The position numbers and the translations under genes are program-made. Under the pieces are notes generated by a model. It did not search any database and was not told the origin of the DNA. It was given only the letters and a program-made list of their open reading frames with translations. Source: Algoriphagus terrigena DSM 22685 (GTDB lineage Bacteria > Bacteroidota > Bacteroidia > Cytophagales > Cyclobacteriaceae). Taken from it: a stretch of 64,000 nucleotides of DNA. Where the stretch lies: assembly GCF_000429445.1 (NCBI RefSeq), contig NZ_AUBW01000013.1:62001-126000 (forward strand), given 5' to 3'. Positions 1 through 8,330 of the stretch are shown in pieces; position 1 is the stretch's first letter, and every line of letters starts with the position of its first letter.

Positions 1-665
1 CCCTCAAAGATGGGTTTATTTAAAACCTGCTCTGGCTGCTTACCCCATATGGCAAGCATTTGTTTGTTTGCGATTTCAACCACATAATTGTCTCCACGGA
101 AGATACACATGGCAAGCGGAGCCTGCTGGATGTTGTTAACATATCTTGCATTGCTTTCTTCAAGTTTTAGGAGCGCATTAACTTTTTCAGTCGTTTCAGT
201 GCAGGTCACTAGGACACCCGCGACCCTGCCATCTTCATCTGGAACCGGGCTATAGCTAAAAGTCCAGTATACGTCTTCTATCTTACCATTCCGGTAGATA
301 GGCACCAGCATGTCCTCAAACCAAATTGAATCTTCCTCATTCACCACCTTATCTATCAGTGGTTTTATGATATCCCATATCTCCGGCCATGCTTCTTTTG
401 CAGGCATTCCAAGGATAGCGGGATGCTTGCCATCCTTACCCAAACTCGGACGATAGGCATCGTTGTAAAAACAGATCAGTTCATCCCCCCACCATAAGAA
501 CATTGGGAATTTGGTCTTTAGAAGGATACCGAGTGTGGTGCGCAAACTTTGCGGCCATTCTCCAGGATCACCCAAAGACGTATTGCTCCAGTCCTTTGCT
601 CTTATCATTCCCCCCATTTCTCCGCCGCCCCGGAGAAAATAATGGTGCAAATTCTTAACGCTCAT
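1..665 (-). CDS. PAS-domain sensor protein (5' part, runs off the window)
   Basis: My translation from the ATG at 665 is open to base 1 (about 221 residues) and begins MSVKNLHHYFLRGGGEMGG. The first half contains the blocks LGDPGEWPQSLRTTLG, PMFLWWGDELICFYNDAYRP and YWTFSYSPVPDEDGRVAGVL, which form a PAS domain (about residues 20-150) typical of the N-terminus of large multi-PAS histidine kinases in Bacteroidota. A second PAS begins near residue 165 (QQAPLAMCIFRGDNYVVEIAN). The kinase core is expected beyond the left edge but is not seen. No membrane segment is visible, so it is probably a soluble sensor. It lies 10 bp downstream of the response regulator at 676-1131 and probably shares its transcript. 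Confidence 0.8.
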   Translation of the reverse strand, partial: MSVKNLHHYFLRGGGEMGGMIRAKDWSNTSLGDPGEWPQSLRTTLGILLKTKFPMFLWWGDELICFYNDAYRPSLGKDGKHPAILGMPAKEAWPEIWDIIKPLIDKVVNEEDSIWFEDMLVPIYRNGKIEDVYWTFSYSPVPDEDGRVAGVLVTCTETTEKVNALLKLEESNARYVNNIQQAPLAMCIFRGDNYVVEIANKQMLAIWGKQPEQVLNKPIFE

Positions 666-675
666 ATTTAGTATC

Positions 676-1131
676 TTAGGAATGAAGTATAAATTGATCT
701 CTTGTCGGTTGGGTTAATTTATTTTTTGAAGTGAGGGTTACTGCTTCTAAAATAACTTTTTTCAACTTATTGTATTCCCCGGGTTTACGAACATAATAAT
801 GGGCTCCTTGTTGGTAAAGCAAATTCACAACTTCCATATCAAGGGACGTTGAGAATATAATTACGGGAAGATCTTTCAAATTATCAGTCAATTTTATTTC
901 CGACAAGCATTCAAATCCACTTTTACGGGGCATGTTTAAATCAAGAAAAAGAGCGTCAGGAAGACTGTCGAACTTCGCTGATAAAAAATTCATCAACTGA
1001 ACTCCGTCATTTACGGTTAAAAGGGTTGCAGAGATCGGCAATTCTTCCAATGCATCTTCAAAAAAGGTGCAATCGTCCAAATCGTCATCAGCGAGTAAAA
1101 GGTGATAGTGCATGTCTTTGTGTTCTGGCAT
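676..1131 (-). CDS. Single-domain response regulator (CheY/Rcp1-like)
   Basis: A 151-residue receiver domain with nothing attached. The acidic pocket is DDD near residues 15-17, the phosphoacceptor is Asp64 in FLDLNMPRKSG, the switch Thr/Ser lies in IIFSTS and the conserved Lys in VRKPGEY. The domain fills the whole protein, so it signals by protein contact rather than by DNA binding. Receivers of this size in Bacteroidota commonly act with PAS kinases or phytochromes; here the likely partner is the PAS sensor 10 bp downstream on the same strand. The first seven residues may be extra, because a second Met occurs at residue 7. Confidence 0.88.
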   Translation of the reverse strand: MPEHKDMHYHLLLADDDLDDCTFFEDALEELPISATLLTVNDGVQLMNFLSAKFDSLPDALFLDLNMPRKSGFECLSEIKLTDNLKDLPVIIFSTSLDMEVVNLLYQQGAHYYVRKPGEYNKLKKVILEAVTLTSKNKLTQPTRDQFILHS

Positions 1132-1602
1132 TACGAAAAATATCCAATACGGTACGAGTATCTATGTTACTTATCTCTTGTGTGAGATGAAAGCCAATAC
1201 GTGGCCGACCTTCATTAAAGCTATTTCTCTGATGTCAATCTCAAGTTGCAATGTTGTTAAGGGCTTGAAGTTCATGTGAAGCATTTAAATACCATCCGTA
1301 AAAAAAGAGAGCCATTGGTGTGGAGCCCTCCGGGTAGCACTAAAACTGTATAAATGACGCAACCGTGAGATTTCGTCGTTTTTGACTTTCGGCGATTCTA
1401 AACCGTATTTCGGACTGGGGATTGACTTTTCTTTTTGCGGTTGCCATTTTTTCTCTCTGTATGGTTTCCCCCAATAAAATTTTCACCCAAGATATGCTGT
1501 TTCCATGATCCAAAGTACAGTGTATTGGTCTTTTTTAGTCTGATCCTTTTATTTTTTGCAGACTGGGATAAGTAGGCAGTTTTCTGTGGGCGGTTAGTAA
1601 CT
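1132..1602. other. Intergenic region, no gene seen
   Basis: About 470 bases between the response regulator and an insertion-sequence relic. Frames are broken by stops on both strands and I recognise no RNA gene. Its right end abuts the probable terminus of the IS3 relic at 1603, so part of it may be decayed mobile-element flank. It should also hold the promoter of the minus-strand receiver/PAS operon, but I cannot place one convincingly. Confidence 0.5.
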
Positions 1603-1751
1603 TGTACTGTCCTAAATACAGTTGACCGTTTTGGAATTTGTGTTGGTTAGAATATGGTTTCGTTCAAAGTAATCATGCGTTAAGCCTCCCCAACATTGGT
1701 GAGGCTTATCTTGGTTGTACATCTTTACTGCTTTGGCTGTTTTTCTCCCTT
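1603..1751 (-). pseudogene. Relic of the 3' end of an IS3-family transposase
   Basis: Read on the minus strand from 1749 down to the TAG at 1614-1612, the translation contains KAVKMYNQDKPHQCWGGLTH and later NSKTVNCI followed by the stop. This matches the end of IS3-family OrfB proteins (YN..RPH..L..LTP), where the last integrase helix is followed by the terminal inverted repeat. The bases after the stop, tgtactgtcctaaatacag starting at 1603, look like such a terminus. The frame is closed upstream by a stop at 1752-1750, so only about 45 codons survive. A hairpin at 1681-1708 (taagcctc/gaggctta) lies inside the relic. The relic overlaps the end of the DUF2188 gene in another frame. Seen: residues and order. 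Inferred: IS3 family. Confidence 0.6.
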
Positions 1752-1918
1752 ATCTTTCCATCTTTTCTGTGAACGATAAGTTCTGATTTGTGGCTTTTGG
1801 CAATCTCTCTGGCAACTCTTACTGCATCCCGTTGATTGTCGGTAACTATGGTCAATCTGCTGCTGCCTTCTTTCTTGACAGCCCAGCCATTTCCCAGAGG
1901 AACCACCGTTAATTTCAC
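1706..1918 (-). CDS. DUF2188 family small protein, 3' end probably altered
   Basis: A 70-residue protein with the DUF2188 pattern: an opening strand ending in GNGWAVKKEGSSR, a central helix (QRDAVRVAREIAKSHKSELI) and the signature HRKDGKIREKNS. Family members are small cytoplasmic proteins of unknown function, often seen with stress genes. They normally end soon after the IRE(K/R)NSYGNDP motif. Here the motif breaks after KNS and continues SQSSKDVQPR, and these last codons are read from DNA that in another frame is the IS3 relic. The gene therefore appears to have lost its native tail to an insertion and kept a substitute stop. Whether it is still functional is unknown. Confidence 0.7.
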   Translation of the reverse strand: MKLTVVPLGNGWAVKKEGSSRLTIVTDNQRDAVRVAREIAKSHKSELIVHRKDGKIREKNSQSSKDVQPR

Positions 1919-2343
1919 TTCACTATACCGGTTATTTGTATGAAATTTCTCTTTGCGGAACTGAAGTCCGAAATGCTGGAATTGGATACCCAGTCCTGCG
2001 CCCTAATAGCAATCGGGAATAGCTCCCGGAAATGTCGAAATCACTGTGAGAAAAAGGGTGAAAACAATTCGGAATTGGGATGCACGACCAACTATAAAGA
2101 CTGTTAAATAACAGCATGGATCGTCAAAATATGCGGCAAGGCACCATTTAATTTCACAAGCATAATTTCTTTAAAATCGCAACATAGGCCACACAAAACA
2201 TTCACAAATAATTGGATTTGAGGTGTTTATTGTTTATAATAGGTGAGATTTTGGGTTTATAGGCTAAAGAACAGGTCGTCTGAAGCAGCTTACTACTTAA
2301 TATTTTTAGGAAGATTTTTTAGTCACAATTTGTTGAAAAACCT
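1919..2343. other. Intergenic region, no gene seen
   Basis: About 425 bases. A 61-codon reading frame (1932-2117, minus) has no recognisable feature and I do not call it. The last 150 bases are AT-rich and include a TTTATAATAGG-type stretch near 2228-2242, a plausible promoter area for the plus-strand cluster starting at 2344, but no element can be assigned with confidence. Confidence 0.45.
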
Positions 2344-3573
2344 ATGTTTCCACTTGTGAATAGATGGCTGTTTATTTACCTGGCGATGAATTTTTATCTC
2401 TGCCAAAATTTTCAGGCTTTTGCACAGCGCCCGCCAACCGGCGGAGCGGCGCCGATTGCAGAAGAGGATGAGAGTATAAATCCTGCCGTATTCATAGTCG
2501 GAGGGGTAGTAATAGGTGCTGCATCCTATCTTTTATTCAAGTCCCGTAGCCCAAAAATTCCAGTTGCCAACCATTTGACGGATTATCTACGATCCAATCA
2601 AATCATGCCCAATCCGGATGCCCTTGAATTGATGTATGCAATAAACCCATCCCTGAACAATATCGAAGAGATACGAACTAACAAAAAATTGAACCTGCCT
2701 AGCTTCCCGGAATTTGATCAGGATCAAGCTGGGGATCTTTTGATAGAAGATGCGTCGGATTTGCCTACCGACCTACGAGCCCAAATGAATCAATTTGAGA
2801 GTTCGAAAGCTAGTTTTGAGCAAATGAATTCCCAAAAAACAAATCTTGCCGGTGATTCGAATATGGCAAAAATACGTACTATAATTCAGGAGGTTGAAAC
2901 GGATTTGAATTCCATTGGAATGCCAAATGAAATTACAAATCCTGTTACGGGCCTGTTGATCAGTGATCTCGTTTTTGCCTTTAACCGGACCCTACAGGAA
3001 ATTATCTCGGTCGGAAAAGCGGATCCGGCACAAGTTGGTCTGATGCAGGGGATTGCCGACAACCTAACAGAACTACTTGCCGCAAAAACTCTGACTTCGG
3101 GAAAGGAACGGGATAAGATGTTGGCCTTGACAAATCAAGAACTGAAACCAATCCTTAGCGCTTACCTTGGCCCAACTCCGGATTCAAAGGATCTCAGCTC
3201 GGGTCTTCCACCTGCCTTTCCTGTTGAAACTATGGCAATGGCCAATACCATGAACTTCGCATTTGCTGTTTACATGTATTCAAAAGAAGGGGAATTAATC
3301 ACCGAAGGGCCGAAAGTACAGGGAAGGTTTATTGTCAGGTATGTGGCGCCTGCCTTGAAGGATTTTGAAAATGCATATCACACGATAAGAACACCGGCTA
3401 CCTATGCGGTTGCTGCATTTCCACCCGCCAAGATGTATTTCGTTGTAGAGGATTTGAATGGGAACCGGATGAATGTCCAATATCCAACCATTGATTTTAG
3501 GGAGGAATTTTCCAAACCCCAATTTTATAATGAAGATAAAGTGATTGTAGTCCCCTTGAGAATCAACCAATGA
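2344..3573 (+). CDS. Exported or membrane-anchored protein of unknown function
   Basis: A 409-residue protein not recognised as a named family. An N-terminal hydrophobic segment (about residues 8-27, ending FAQR) looks like a signal peptide, and a second (about 48-65, FIVGGVVIGAASYLLF) could be a membrane anchor. Residues 75-120 (ALELMYAINPSLNNIEEIRT then LNLPSFPEF) resemble the helix-strand layout of a LysM-like repeat; this is a weak inference. The rest is helical and hydrophilic. Its stop overlaps the ATG of the next gene by 4 bases (ATGA), so the two are translationally coupled and probably act together at the envelope. Confidence 0.75.
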   Translation: MFPLVNRWLFIYLAMNFYLCQNFQAFAQRPPTGGAAPIAEEDESINPAVFIVGGVVIGAASYLLFKSRSPKIPVANHLTDYLRSNQIMPNPDALELMYAINPSLNNIEEIRTNKKLNLPSFPEFDQDQAGDLLIEDASDLPTDLRAQMNQFESSKASFEQMNSQKTNLAGDSNMAKIRTIIQEVETDLNSIGMPNEITNPVTGLLISDLVFAFNRTLQEIISVGKADPAQVGLMQGIADNLTELLAAKTLTSGKERDKMLALTNQELKPILSAYLGPTPDSKDLSSGLPPAFPVETMAMANTMNFAFAVYMYSKEGELITEGPKVQGRFIVRYVAPALKDFENAYHTIRTPATYAVAAFPPAKMYFVVEDLNGNRMNVQYPTIDFREEFSKPQFYNEDKVIVVPLRINQ

Positions 3574-4160
3574 TTTCATTACTCAAGTATAGGGCAGCGT
3601 TGATAGCAGTGATATTTGGCCTGTTTGGTGGAGCTATTTCCCACCTTCTAAAAATCGAGGAACTGACTTTCTACTATACCGCATTGGCCTCGATCATTGC
3701 GCTGGTAGTTAATCTGATGGTTTCTTTTTTGCTAAAAGGCAAATGGAACACCCATACAAAATACTCGCTGAAGGCTGTTTGCCTCTTTCTCTTTGCGGGA
3801 CTGATCCTAATCTTATACACGCACACCAGGTATTTCCTGGAGGGGACATTTCCCTACAAGAATTTTGAAGGACAGGTGAGCTATTACATCAAGGGGACGG
3901 ATTACACTCCTATAGCCAAAGACTTTAAAAAGGAAAACCCCTATATCCAATCTGATGAGGATCTGATGAGGGAAGGTTTTGGCTCCCCGGATGAAAAGGA
4001 TAAGGTATGGACTCAGGACTCTATCAATAAGGTATGGATGAAATTAATCACTTCTTATTGTTTGGTGGTCATCTTGTTTGTGGCGTTGGTCTCCGTCCTG
4101 ATAGAAATCCTGATGACCAAATATGGAAAATCCACAAAAAGATTAATAGAGGAAATTTAG
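3570..4160 (+). CDS. Membrane protein of unknown function
   Basis: A 196-residue protein. Three hydrophobic segments occur in the first 90 residues (about 9-28, 35-56 and 68-86). They are followed by a hydrophilic loop of about 70 residues (YYIKGTDYTPIAKDFKKENP through the KVWTQDSINKVW region) and a final membrane segment near 165-187. This gives four spans with a sizeable extra-membrane domain between the third and fourth. It overlaps the preceding gene by 4 bases. I do not recognise the family. The pairing with an exported helical protein upstream and a lipoprotein downstream suggests an envelope-spanning module. Confidence 0.75.
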   Translation: MISLLKYRAALIAVIFGLFGGAISHLLKIEELTFYYTALASIIALVVNLMVSFLLKGKWNTHTKYSLKAVCLFLFAGLILILYTHTRYFLEGTFPYKNFEGQVSYYIKGTDYTPIAKDFKKENPYIQSDEDLMREGFGSPDEKDKVWTQDSINKVWMKLITSYCLVVILFVALVSVLIEILMTKYGKSTKRLIEEI

Positions 4161-4231
4161 ACAAGTATCCGGGCTGACCTTGAATGAATTGATTCCCCAG
4201 GATGCATATTATCCATTTAAATTCAGAGGCT

Positions 4232-4969
4232 ATGGAAACCGTATTAGAATTTTTGAACTTAAGGATCGCTCCTTTCGCGGGTATCTTTTTTCTATTCGCC
4301 TGTGATCTGAATGACGGGATCCCCTCGCCCGAACTGGGAAAGTATGATCTGCCTCAAGAAGTAGTTTCGGAGATTTTTACAGATGAAGTTCTTGCAATAA
4401 CGGGGAGTTTGGAACCGTTTCTCGATGAAATAAAAAGTAAGGGTATGACCATCCACGAAGGCGACAACCCTCCAGAGATCTTCGATTATTGCCAGTCTGG
4501 CCCCTGTCCTCAAATTTACTCAGTAGATCATTCTTGTCTCTATGACAAATACTATCCCTCCTACGCAGACTCGTCATTTGGAGGATATCTGGACTCTATC
4601 TTTATCGCCAGAGACCAATTCGATACCTACAAATCTTCACTTGGCTACTATTCCGTTGCCAACCCCAACGAAAAAAACCCCGAATATGCCAGCGGACTGG
4701 ATACTGGATGGGGATCTGGGATTGCGTCCGGCGATAACGGGGCTTTTACACTCTTTATCAAGATAGACAATGGCAAATACGACGATGTCAGCTACCGGGC
4801 ATTGTGGATAGTTTCTGCAGTCGGAGAGTTCGATGACGGAGAACTCTATGGCTTGACCAATATCCGAAAATGCATGATCCTGCTTTCGAAACAGGGGGAT
4901 CCCGCAGGTCAAATGGCAAATATCGGAACCATACGAATCTTTGAGGACGATGTCCCGACTAGGAGATAA
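4232..4969 (+). CDS. Putative lipoprotein of unknown function
   Basis: About 245 residues from the Met at 4232 (an upstream Met at 4202 would add ten residues). The chosen start puts a hydrophobic stretch directly before LFAC, a lipobox-like site with Cys near residue 24, so the product is probably a lipoprotein. The purine-rich AGAGG just before this ATG also favours it. The mature part has several Cys (DYCQSGPCPQ, DHSCLYDKYY) and a Gly/Asp-rich middle (SGLDTGWGSGIASGDNGAFT), compatible with a beta-rich extracytoplasmic domain with disulfides. No known family is recognised. It follows the membrane protein by about 70 bases on the same strand. Confidence 0.65.
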   Translation: METVLEFLNLRIAPFAGIFFLFACDLNDGIPSPELGKYDLPQEVVSEIFTDEVLAITGSLEPFLDEIKSKGMTIHEGDNPPEIFDYCQSGPCPQIYSVDHSCLYDKYYPSYADSSFGGYLDSIFIARDQFDTYKSSLGYYSVANPNEKNPEYASGLDTGWGSGIASGDNGAFTLFIKIDNGKYDDVSYRALWIVSAVGEFDDGELYGLTNIRKCMILLSKQGDPAGQMANIGTIRIFEDDVPTRR

Positions 4970-6062
4970 CGGTGAGCAAGTTGAAGGCAGCTTGCATTCA
5001 AGCAAGCACCACGCAAACCATTACTCACACCAGTTTCCCCGATCACGCTCTCGTACGTGGAACCGCTCAAACCACCCCCATCCATAGCCTCTTTCTTGGG
5101 AGGGATGAATGAGAGGAAAAAAATGGCTTACATAGGCTTTATGGTTTATATTGATCGAAGTGAGACAACACTTTACTTAGTTTGGAATTCCGGGTTGGGA
5201 ATTTGACATCACCCGAAACTATTTGACACCTTCTTTGAAAATCAAGTCTTTTTTTTCAGCTAGCTTTACCTGCAAATATTTCCTATGAGGATTTTTGGGA
5301 TCCTGTTCTTATTTCTCAATCTGATAGGTGCGGTGAGCATTTTGTCCGGGAATATTCCCGTGACCTCCTACCCTGACGCGCCTACCTCGGCGGAACTATC
5401 CTATCCCTCCCACTCCCTTCAGCAAAGTATAAGCCTGGAAGTAGGCGATGGACTGCCATTTGGGTATGTTCCCCAAAGGCCGGTAGTCCGGACACTCCAG
5501 TGTTTTTTTGAGCCTCAATCCATCCTCAATCCCTATTCCGGACTCTCGGCTTTCTGTGTTCTGAAAGGAAGCAAGACCAAAATATTGCCAGCTGCGATCT
5601 CTTCCAGCCGGCCTGATTTTTTGACAGTGAATCCCCACCACTGTTTCACTTAGTCCCCAGAAAGCCCAACAGTTCTTCTGAGTAGTCGCCCAAGTCAACT
5701 GGAAAGCCCATTTGGTGGAGCGGGAACGCACCGTCCGGGATTGAACCCGACCCTCGGCACGTCTCAGCTAGACCGTCCCTGGCAAGCGATCCAACCGGAT
5801 CCAACGCTGCCTTAGAAAACGGCGGGCTTTCCCGTGTGTGACTCATCCTGTAGGGGCGTGACTCCGATAGTCCGGGTGTTTCCCTGAAAAGGGTACCGCT
5901 ACCCATCCATCCCTGTGCTTCAACCCAGTTCCCTGGTCGGTTCGGGCAATGAAAACCAAACCGGCATGCACGATTAAGCCCCGCGTATCGACCTCTTTCG
6001 AACACCCCAAAAAACCTCCGATCTCCGGTCCTGAAATCAATCTGTATCGCATCCTCCTTACC
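4970..6062. other. Gene-poor stretch, no confident gene
   Basis: About 1.1 kb between the lipoprotein gene and the symporter. The left part contains short GC-rich inverted segments (cagcttgcattcaagcaagc near 4987-5006). The right part (5640-6060) is GC-rich and open in several frames on both strands, which fits structured or decayed DNA more than coding. A possible small exported ORF at 5285-5653 is listed separately. A tRNA T-arm-like string on the minus strand at 5736-5749 has no matching acceptor stem. I see no rRNA or intact tRNA. Confidence 0.5.
5285..5653 (+). CDS. Doubtful small exported ORF
   Basis: A 122-codon frame beginning MRIFGILFLFLNLIGAVS, which looks like a signal peptide, followed by low-complexity Ser/Pro-rich sequence with no recognisable domain. 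It sits alone in a gene-poor stretch and is overlapped by an equally long open frame on the other strand. The leader-like start is the only argument for it. It may equally be the decayed end of a mobile element. Confidence 0.25.
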   Translation: MRIFGILFLFLNLIGAVSILSGNIPVTSYPDAPTSAELSYPSHSLQQSISLEVGDGLPFGYVPQRPVVRTLQCFFEPQSILNPYSGLSAFCVLKGSKTKILPAAISSSRPDFLTVNPHHCFT

Positions 6063-7475
6063 ATGTCACTTAAAAAATCAAACACGATCATTTATCTATC
6101 GGCGGCATTGGCCACCCAAGCTGCGCTCACCGGTGTCTTGCATCTGCTATGGCCGGAGCTCCTCTCCGACGCCGTTCTAATGGCCAGCAGGTGGCTGGGC
6201 TTGTTGGCCGTGATCGGATACTGTCTGAAAAAGGCATCGCTCACTACCTGGATATTCGGGAGCATGCTTATTGGGATCGTTATTGGCGTTGACTTTCCCG
6301 AGCTGGCAATGAACCTGAAAGTAGTCAGCCAGGTGTTTCTCAAACTGATCAAAACCGTGATTGCCCCCTTGCTCTTCGGCACCCTGGTGGTGGGGATTGC
6401 GGGTCATTCGAATCTGAAGCAGGTTGGCAGGATGGGCTGGAAGTCGCTGCTGTATTTTGAGCTGGTGACCACACTGGCTTTGATCATCGGCCTGGTGGCC
6501 ATCAACATCTCCCAAGCCGGAGTCGGTATCGAACTGCCTGAAGGTGACGTACCGCTCCAGGGAACTGCACGGGGTTGGCAGGAAGTGATCCTCCATATCT
6601 TCCCGGAGAACATTGCCAAGTCCATCTACGAGGGAGAGATCTTGCAGATTGTCCTTTTCAGCATCCTCTTTGGAATCGGCCTGGCGCTGGTGAAAGACGG
6701 GGAAAAGAAGCGGGTGATGCTTTCCTTCACCGAGAGCCTCTCGGAGGTCATGTTTAACTTCACCCGCGTGATCATGTATTTTGCCCCGTTTGGTGTCGGG
6801 GCGGCCATCGCCTACACGGTGGGTGAGATGGGACTTGGGATATTGGTCAACCTGTTTCACCTGTTGGCAACCTTGTATGTGGCCCTGTTGGGCTTCTTGG
6901 TGCTGGTGTTGCTCCCCATCGCCTACCTGCTCAAGATTCCGGTAATCAAGTTTTTGAAGGCCATCTCTGAGCCTGTTTCCATTGCATTTGCGACGACCAG
7001 TTCGGAGGCAGCGCTTCCCAAGGCGATGGAAGCGATGGAGAAGTTTGGGGTTCCGCGAAAGATCGTGGCCTTTGTGATGCCCACCGGCTACAGCTTCAAC
7101 TTGGACGGCACCACGCTCTACCTTGCCTTGGCGTCGATCTTTGTAGCCCAGGCTGCGGGGATCCAGATGGGGATAGAAGATCAGATTTTGATGGTGCTGA
7201 CACTCATGCTGACCAGCAAAGGAGTGGCAGGCATCCCAAGAGCCTCCCTGATTATCCTGATGGGAACTGCGGCCAGTTTTAACCTGCCGATGGCTCCGAT
7301 ATTCCTGATCCTGGCGATCGATGAACTGATGGATATGGCGAGGACTTCGGTCAATGTGATTGGCAACTGCCTGGCAACAGTGGTTATTGCCAAATGGGAA
7401 GGGGAATTTGGTCTGGAGGCCAGTGATCCTATAGCTCAGCCTGTCACTGAACCTGAATTAATCAACGAGCTGTGA
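6063..7475 (+). CDS. Dicarboxylate/amino acid:cation symporter (DAACS family)
   Basis: About 470 residues from the ATG at 6063. The frame is open to 5949 but the extra 38 residues are polar and Pro-rich, unlike the family. It is an inner-membrane secondary transporter of the GltP/DctA/GLT type, importing glutamate, aspartate or C4-dicarboxylates with Na+ or H+. The two re-entrant hairpins and binding helices are visible: TSSEAALPKAME (HP1), FNLDGTTLYLALASIFVAQ (TM7, NxxG/NMDGT-like), TSKGVAGIPRASL (HP2) and DELMDMARTSVNVIGN (TM8, with the Asp, Arg and Asn that bind acidic substrates). The Arg in MARTSVN favours dicarboxylic or acidic amino acids over neutral ones. Monocistronic or first of a run with DedA 79 bp downstream. 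Confidence 0.93.
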   Translation: MSLKKSNTIIYLSAALATQAALTGVLHLLWPELLSDAVLMASRWLGLLAVIGYCLKKASLTTWIFGSMLIGIVIGVDFPELAMNLKVVSQVFLKLIKTVIAPLLFGTLVVGIAGHSNLKQVGRMGWKSLLYFELVTTLALIIGLVAINISQAGVGIELPEGDVPLQGTARGWQEVILHIFPENIAKSIYEGEILQIVLFSILFGIGLALVKDGEKKRVMLSFTESLSEVMFNFTRVIMYFAPFGVGAAIAYTVGEMGLGILVNLFHLLATLYVALLGFLVLVLLPIAYLLKIPVIKFLKAISEPVSIAFATTSSEAALPKAMEAMEKFGVPRKIVAFVMPTGYSFNLDGTTLYLALASIFVAQAAGIQMGIEDQILMVLTLMLTSKGVAGIPRASLIILMGTAASFNLPMAPIFLILAIDELMDMARTSVNVIGNCLATVVIAKWEGEFGLEASDPIAQPVTEPELINEL

Positions 7476-7554
7476 GGGCTGTCCCGGTCTTTCTGTCCCG
7501 GCCCTTCGGTCAGACTCCGCGGCAAGTTCAACTGCTCCTAGCTACAACATCCCC

Positions 7555-8187
7555 ATGATCGAATTTATTCAGTCCATCTTAGAGTTGCTGAGTCCGGAGC
7601 TGATTATCCGCCGGGGTGGGCTCCTCCTGCTGCTGGCGGTGATATTTACCGAAAACGGGGTATTCTTCGGCTTCTTCCTGCCGGGAGATTCGCTGTTGTT
7701 TTTGGCCGGGGTGCTTTGTGGATTGCCGATCTTGGACGTAAGCATCCATTTGCTGGTACTCCTTCTTGCGATAGCCGCTTTCTTAGGGTATGCTGTATCG
7801 TACTATGTCGGGTTGAAACTTGGCAGATGGCTGCTTTCCCGGCCGGATTCATTTTTCTTCAAAGCCAGCTATCTCAATATGGCTTCGTCCTATTTTGAAA
7901 AGCGGCAGCACGGGGCAATCGTCATCGGTCGGTTTATTCCAGTCATCCGGACTTTTCTGCCGCTTTGTCTGGGGTTGATCAGGTCCGATTTTCGGGTTTT
8001 CATGGTGTATAACCTCCTTGGCGCGGTGGTTTGGACCTCCAGTCTGGTGTTGGCGGGGTATTTCCTAAAGATCATCTTTCCGGACCTGATCCACTATCTG
8101 GAATGGATCGTCGTGTTGCTGATTGTGGTCACCTCCATCCCATTGATCAGACAGTTTCGCAGGATCAAAAGAGACGGTGTATCCTGA
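7555..8187 (+). CDS. DedA family membrane protein (VTT/SNARE-associated domain)
   Basis: A 210-residue polytopic protein. It carries the family signatures ENGVFFGFFLPGDSLLFLAG (re-entrant loop with the acidic residue and PGD) and GRFIPVIRTFLPLCLGL (the R-x3-P-x4-P region), followed by a C-terminal pair of membrane helices and a basic tail. DedA proteins are needed for membrane-potential and lipid homeostasis, and several move undecaprenyl phosphate or phospholipids across the membrane; which lipid applies here cannot be read from sequence. It lies between a cation-coupled symporter and a LytS/LytTR pair on the same strand. Confidence 0.93.
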   Translation: MIEFIQSILELLSPELIIRRGGLLLLLAVIFTENGVFFGFFLPGDSLLFLAGVLCGLPILDVSIHLLVLLLAIAAFLGYAVSYYVGLKLGRWLLSRPDSFFFKASYLNMASSYFEKRQHGAIVIGRFIPVIRTFLPLCLGLIRSDFRVFMVYNLLGAVVWTSSLVLAGYFLKIIFPDLIHYLEWIVVLLIVVTSIPLIRQFRRIKRDGVS

Positions 8188-8330
8188 GTCTTTTTCCCAG
8201 GGAGACAGCCACAGAAGGTTCACTAAGCTCGGGGACAGTCCCATGGGCTACGAATCCCCTCTTGCTGAATTCCGGATATCTAAGGCCTTTTGACTATTTT
8301 TCCGAATCTTAACCCACCGAAACCCACCAG

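Noticed and set aside
1932-2117. 61-codon minus-strand frame upstream of DUF2188
   Set aside because: No domain and no initiation context; sits in intergenic DNA near an IS relic.
5036-5082. gctctcgtacgtggaaccgctc resembles the 3' end of a group II intron
   Set aside because: The paired half of domain V and any reverse transcriptase gene are missing; resemblance is too short.
5736-5749. tRNA T-arm-like string (cgggttcaatcccg on the minus strand)
   Set aside because: No pairing acceptor stem, D arm or anticodon arm could be placed within 100 bases.
5646-6091. Overlapping minus-strand frames of 119 and 82 codons
   Set aside because: Open only because the stretch is GC-rich; Arg/Gly/Pro-rich translations without similarity to known proteins.
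6177-6860. 227-codon minus-strand frame in the symporter gene
   Set aside because: Antisense to membrane-helix codons; composition is unlike a real protein.
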